Below, in pieces: positions 62,698 to 64,000 of a stretch of 64,000 bases of DNA. Origin of the DNA: Pseudoalteromonas denitrificans DSM 6059. GTDB lineage: Bacteria; Pseudomonadota; Gammaproteobacteria; Enterobacterales; Alteromonadaceae. Location of the stretch: positions 62,001 through 126,000 of the forward strand of contig NZ_FOLO01000009.1 of assembly GCF_900112265.1 (NCBI RefSeq), given 5' to 3'. The stretch's first letter is position 1. Each line of letters begins with the position of its first letter. The notes under the pieces are model-generated. The model had not been told where the DNA came from and made no database searches. It worked only from the letters and a program-made list of their open reading frames with translations. The position numbers were made by a program, and so were the translations under genes.

Positions 62698-63672
62698 GTG
62701 AACTCTAACCTTTGGCAACCCAGTGCCGATATCGAAACTTTAAAAAAGCGCGGTGAAATAATTCGAACTATTCGCGAATTTTTTTATCAACGAAATGTCA
62801 TGGAAGTTGAAACGCCCAGCTTGTCCCAGGCGAGTGTGACAGATATTCATTTAAAGAGTTTTACAACTGAATTTGTAGGCCCTAACTATAATGAAGGCTT
62901 GACCCTGTATTTACAAACATCCCCTGAATATGCAATGAAACGTTTATTGGCTGCAGGCAGTGGAGCAATCTTTCAAATTTGTAAAGCATTTAGAAATGAA
63001 GAGTCTGGAAAGCATCATAATCCCGAGTTTTCAATGTTGGAATGGTATCGCCCCGGTTTTGATCATTTTGCTTTAATGGATGAAATAGATTTATTGATTC
63101 AGTGTATTTTAAAGTGTGAACCGGCCAGTAGAATGACTTATCAAAGCGCCTTTGAAAATATATTTAATATTAACCCTTTGACTGCATCTTTAGCTGAACT
63201 AAAAGTGCTTTGTTGTGGGCAAGGTTTTGAAAATATTGCCAATGATGAAAAAGATAAAGACACATTACTTCAATTATTATTCAGTATGGTTGTTGAACCA
63301 AAAATAGGACAAGATAAACCTTGTTTTATTTATGATTTTCCAGCTTCGCAAGCTGCGTTAGCAAAGATAAATACAGCTAACCCTTTGGTTGCTGATAGGT
63401 TTGAGTTGTATTATAAAAATATGGAATTGGCTAATGGTTTTAATGAGCTAACGGATGGGAATGAGCAATTAAAGCGTTTTGAACAAGATAATATAAAAAG
63501 AAATGATATGAGATTGGTGCAAGTGAAACCTGATCATAATTTAATAAATGCACTGAACCATGGGATGCCACAGTGTGCTGGTGTTGCCTTAGGTATTGAC
63601 CGTTTAATAATGCTCGCTTTACAAAAAAAACACATTAAACAGGTTGTCAGCTTTGCAATTGAGAGGTCATAA
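62698..63672 (+). CDS. epmA: EF-P beta-lysyltransferase EpmA
   Basis: Class II lysyl-tRNA-synthetase-like enzyme (PoxA/GenX) that attaches beta-lysine to Lys34 of EF-P, not to tRNA. It has 324 residues (E. coli 325) and lacks the anticodon-binding domain. Motif 2 is [20 protein letters not shown] with [12 protein letters not shown], motif 3 is [14 protein letters not shown], and [17 protein letters not shown] is motif 1 adjacent. The start is GTG 62698 with AAGG eight bases upstream. The stop overlaps the end of the convergent glycerophosphodiesterase gene by 6 bases. Confidence 0.96.
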   Translation: MNSNLWQPSADIETLKKRGEIIRTIREFFYQRNVMEVETPSLSQASVTDIHLKSFTTEFVGPNYNEGLTLYLQTSPEYAMKRLLAAGSGAIFQICKAFRNEESGKHHNPEFSMLEWYRPGFDHFALMDEIDLLIQCILKCEPASRMTYQSAFENIFNINPLTASLAELKVLCCGQGFENIANDEKDKDTLLQLLFSMVVEPKIGQDKPCFIYDFPASQAALAKINTANPLVADRFELYYKNMELANGFNELTDGNEQLKRFEQDNIKRNDMRLVQVKPDHNLINALNHGMPQCAGVALGIDRLIMLALQKKHIKQVVSFAIERS

Positions 63673-64000
63673 ATTGAGTTGTTGTAATATGTTTTTAGTA
63701 TTTGCAGGGTAATTAGTAAAAATACCATCAACCTTCAGAGTGTGCATACGTTTAATATCTTCATATTTATCTACAGTATAACAATACACTTTTAAACCAC
63801 GCTTTTTAGCATCTAAGACAAACTCATTATTGATAAAATTCATATCAATGTGAATGCTAAATGCATTCAGTTCTTGTGCAAACTGAGCGTAATTAATCGG
63901 AATACTTGATGTGAGTGCACCAATTCTTAGCCAGGGCAATTGTTGTTTTATCCACTTTAATTGATGATGATCATATGATGAAATAATCATTTTTTGTTTT
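63667..64000 (-). CDS. Glycerophosphodiester phosphodiesterase, C-terminal part
   Basis: Runs in from the right edge; the frame stays open past the ATG at 63990 (the codons before it read KQK), so the true start lies beyond the window. The visible 111 residues are the C-terminal strands of a GDPD TIM barrel: [51 protein letters not shown] and [14 protein letters not shown], ending at the usual DGI.TN.P motif. This is the family that hydrolyses glycerophosphodiesters to glycerol-3-phosphate and an alcohol. UgpQ or GlpQ type cannot be decided from this part. Confidence 0.88.
   Translation of the reverse strand, partial: KQKMIISSYDHHQLKWIKQQLPWLRIGALTSSIPINYAQFAQELNAFSIHIDMNFINNEFVLDAKKRGLKVYCYTVDKYEDIKRMHTLKVDGIFTNYPANTKNILQQLNL

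Overview
The window looks like chromosome of a low-GC marine gammaproteobacterium of the Alteromonadales (Pseudoalteromonas or Colwellia-like). The reasons are the AT-rich composition, the purH/purD, dusB-fis, rpsU-dnaG-rpoD, pilABCD-coaE-yacG and epmB/efp/epmA neighbourhoods, and proteins that closely resemble the Escherichia coli versions (RpoD starts [12 protein letters not shown], YgiF-like CYTH, SlyD, RlmJ, EpmA/EpmB). No rRNA, tRNA, CRISPR, prophage or intact insertion sequence was recognised. This identification is inference from gene content; no search was run.

Layout. 0-12 kb: accessory envelope and signalling genes: a truncated gene at the left edge, rarD, a two-receiver diguanylate cyclase, a porin, panE, a VanZ-like protein, yajQ, a cobalamin riboswitch with btuB, a PhnA-like protein, nnrS, an EAL-HDOD protein and a DUF2797 protein. 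12-21.4 kb: a 7TM-GGDEF-EAL sensor, purD, a lipoprotein-like methyltransferase, purH, fis-dusB and prmA. 21.4-31.5 kb: the macromolecular synthesis cluster (rpoD, dnaG, yqeY, rpsU), tsaD, plsY, folB-folK-uppP, a DUF4136 lipoprotein and cca. 31.6-40.4 kb: an ExeA/GspB pair, two tandem HD-GYP genes, putA and its Lrp-type regulator. These sit between cca and the ygiM/ygiF pair, which are neighbours in E. coli, so the block looks like an insertion into an otherwise conserved order. 40.6-51 kb: ygiM-like, ygiF, a START protein, yacG, coaE, pilD, pilC, pilB and three tandem type IV pilins. 51.4-57.3 kb: nadC, an amidohydrolase/SDR pair, slyD, mltD, a small membrane protein, zapA and its coiled-coil partner. 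57.5-64 kb: rlmJ, a LytTR regulator, a DUF3016 protein, several short unknown genes, the EF-P modification set (epmB, efp, epmA) and a truncated glycerophosphodiesterase.

Common threads. Six genes relate to cyclic-di-GMP: a diguanylate cyclase, an EAL-HDOD protein, a GGDEF-EAL protein, an intact and a degenerate HD-GYP protein, and YajQ. The type IV pilus assembly genes in the same window are a plausible output. Three loci pair a gene with its own control element: btuB with an AdoCbl riboswitch, putA with a divergent Lrp-type regulator, and the LytTR gene with a promoter carrying two identical inverted repeats.

Most of the window is conserved core genome. The less explained parts are the double inverted-repeat promoter of the LytTR gene (58.35 kb), a highly structured intergenic element at 60.13-60.24 kb, a three-armed repeat behind a pilin gene (50.4 kb), a palindromic repeat unit at 43.64 kb, and the short unknown proteins between 59.7 and 61 kb.
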